Notes under the pieces: model-generated
Told to the model about the DNA's origin: nothing
The model's input: the letters and a program-made list of their open reading frames with translations, nothing else
Databases searched by the model: none
Assembly (NCBI RefSeq): GCF_003143555.1
Contig: NZ_CP029347.1
Location: 1,922,001 to 1,986,000, forward strand
DNA from: Saliniradius amylolyticus
GTDB taxonomy: Bacteria; Pseudomonadota; Gammaproteobacteria; Enterobacterales; Alteromonadaceae
DNA length: 64,000 bases
Reading direction: 5' to 3'
Shown: piece after piece, positions 63,311 to 64,000 of the stretch
How positions within the stretch are numbered: position 1 is the stretch's first letter
How the letters are laid out: each line of letters starts with the position of its first letter
Position numbers and translations under genes: made by a program

Positions 63311-64000
63311 CACAAGTTGGGTTCTACCGTTAAATTAATATCTTTAAGCTGCGCATAGACATCCGGGTCATCGGATACCGGCAGGGTATCATTTTTATAC
63401 ACTGCGTTCTGTGCCGCTCGACATACGATGGGGTCACCACCTAATACCTTAACCTGAGTCACCAGACCATTGGAAGCCAAGCGAATATTCAAACGGCAGG
63501 ATTTGCCTTTCATTGACTGATCCACAATCAAATGCCGCTGAATCGTATGCTGAATCAAAGCTCGGTACTTCTGCAGTTCCGACTGCACCTGCTGACTGTT
63601 GCGCCGGGCCCGCGCGGCTTGCTCTGCAGCTAGCTGTTCCTGTAAACGTCGCTCCTGCTCGGCCCTTTCCCGCTCGCGGCGTTCCGCCGCCTCTTGTTCT
63701 CGTCTTTTACGCTCGGCCTCTTCCTGCCGACGGCGCTCTTCTTCCTCTCGCTTTCGTCTGGCTTCAGCCTCTGCCTTACGCTTTTCCGCCAGTCTCTGCT
63801 CTTTTAAACGCCGCGCCTTTTCTTCTGCTTCACGCTTGGCCTTTAAACGTCTGGCCTCAGCTTCACGCTTCTTACGGCGCTGCTCGGCGATGCGTTGTTG
63901 CTCGGCACGTTGTTGCGCGGCCTTGGCCTCTTTGATCTTGTCGATTCGTTTTTGAACCGCCTGCTCACTGATGGCCACGGCTTCAATTACTTGCACCTGA
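63310..64000 (-). CDS. tolA: Tol-Pal system protein TolA, C-terminal part (cut by window edge)
   Basis: About 230 residues are visible with no start in the window. A long charged helical region ([20 protein letters not shown]-type repeats) leads to the C-terminal domain with [20 protein letters not shown] and [18 protein letters not shown]. It links the inner membrane TolQR motor to TolB and Pal. The stop overlaps tolB. Confidence 0.93.
   Translation of the reverse strand, partial: QVQVIEAVAISEQAVQKRIDKIKEAKAAQQRAEQQRIAEQRRKKREAEARRLKAKREAEEKARRLKEQRLAEKRKAEAEARRKREEEERRRQEEAERKRREQEAAERRERERAEQERRLQEQLAAEQAARARRNSQQVQSELQKYRALIQHTIQRHLIVDQSMKGKSCRLNIRLASNGLVTQVKVLGGDPIVCRAAQNAVYKNDTLPVSDDPDVYAQLKDINLTVEPNL

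Overview
The window is about 52% GC chromosomal DNA from a gammaproteobacterium, most likely of the order Alteromonadales (Alteromonadaceae or a close relative). This rests on the gene order grpE-dnaK-dnaJ-dapB-carA-carB-greA divergent from nadK-recN-bamE, the mltB/ycgL/ycgN cluster, the Tol-Pal cluster, an ssrA tag reading ANDENYALAA, and proteins that read like Shewanella/Alteromonas orthologues. The species cannot be named from the sequence alone.

Layout. 1-2629: end of an unidentified gene, a LysR regulator and the divergent scoAB ketone-body CoA-transferase genes. 2630-6117: a DEAD-box helicase, then an accessory patch with a lone integron-type cassette (attC plus a putative ADP-ribosyltransferase) and about 1 kb of hairpin-rich DNA. 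6118-9619: the ETF electron-transfer branch (etfBA divergent from ETF-ubiquinone oxidoreductase). 9758-10756: a diguanylate cyclase with an ethylene-receptor-like membrane domain. 10789-21621: core genes greA, carBA, dapB, a periplasmic binding protein, dnaJ, dnaK and grpE, with two sigma-32-type promoters. 21777-26729: nadK, recN (with a LexA box), bamE, an RnfH-family gene, ratA, smpB and ssrA. 26941-30862: a large reg_prop/Y_Y_Y/GGDEF sensor and a TauE/SafE transporter. 30826-42647: housekeeping genes ycgN, FAH, mltB-like, ycgL, rnd, fadD, a hydrolase, slp, tsaB, yoaA and a POT transporter.

42810-55003 is a leftward copper/silver resistance cluster. Nearly every junction is a short overlap: TolC-type channel, CusB with two fused CusF domains, CusA, two PepSY proteins (one fused to an NqrF-like flavin/iron-sulfur reductase), CopC, CopD, a SnoaL-like protein, a ferritin-like helical protein and a glutaredoxin-MauE fusion. 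A LysR gene diverges from it. Together they look like a periplasmic copper handling, reduction and efflux unit.

55240-64000: LysR, a TPR-like protein, a JmjC/cupin protein, tRNA-Ser(GGA), nadA, two identical tRNA-Lys(UUU) genes, then cpoB-pal-tolB-tolA (tolA cut by the window edge).

The most unusual signal is at the tRNA loci. Downstream of tRNA-Lys lie about 2.6 tandem copies of a 185-bp unit, each carrying the last 19 bp of the tRNA gene plus an 80-bp four-hairpin module placed exactly inside the T-loop sequence. The same module, with a compensatory base-pair change, sits in a 184-bp-period duplication downstream of tRNA-Ser. The arrangement parallels the tyrT/rtT repeats of E. coli but in unrelated sequence. 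A 141-bp duplication of the tRNA-Ser 5' end is also present.
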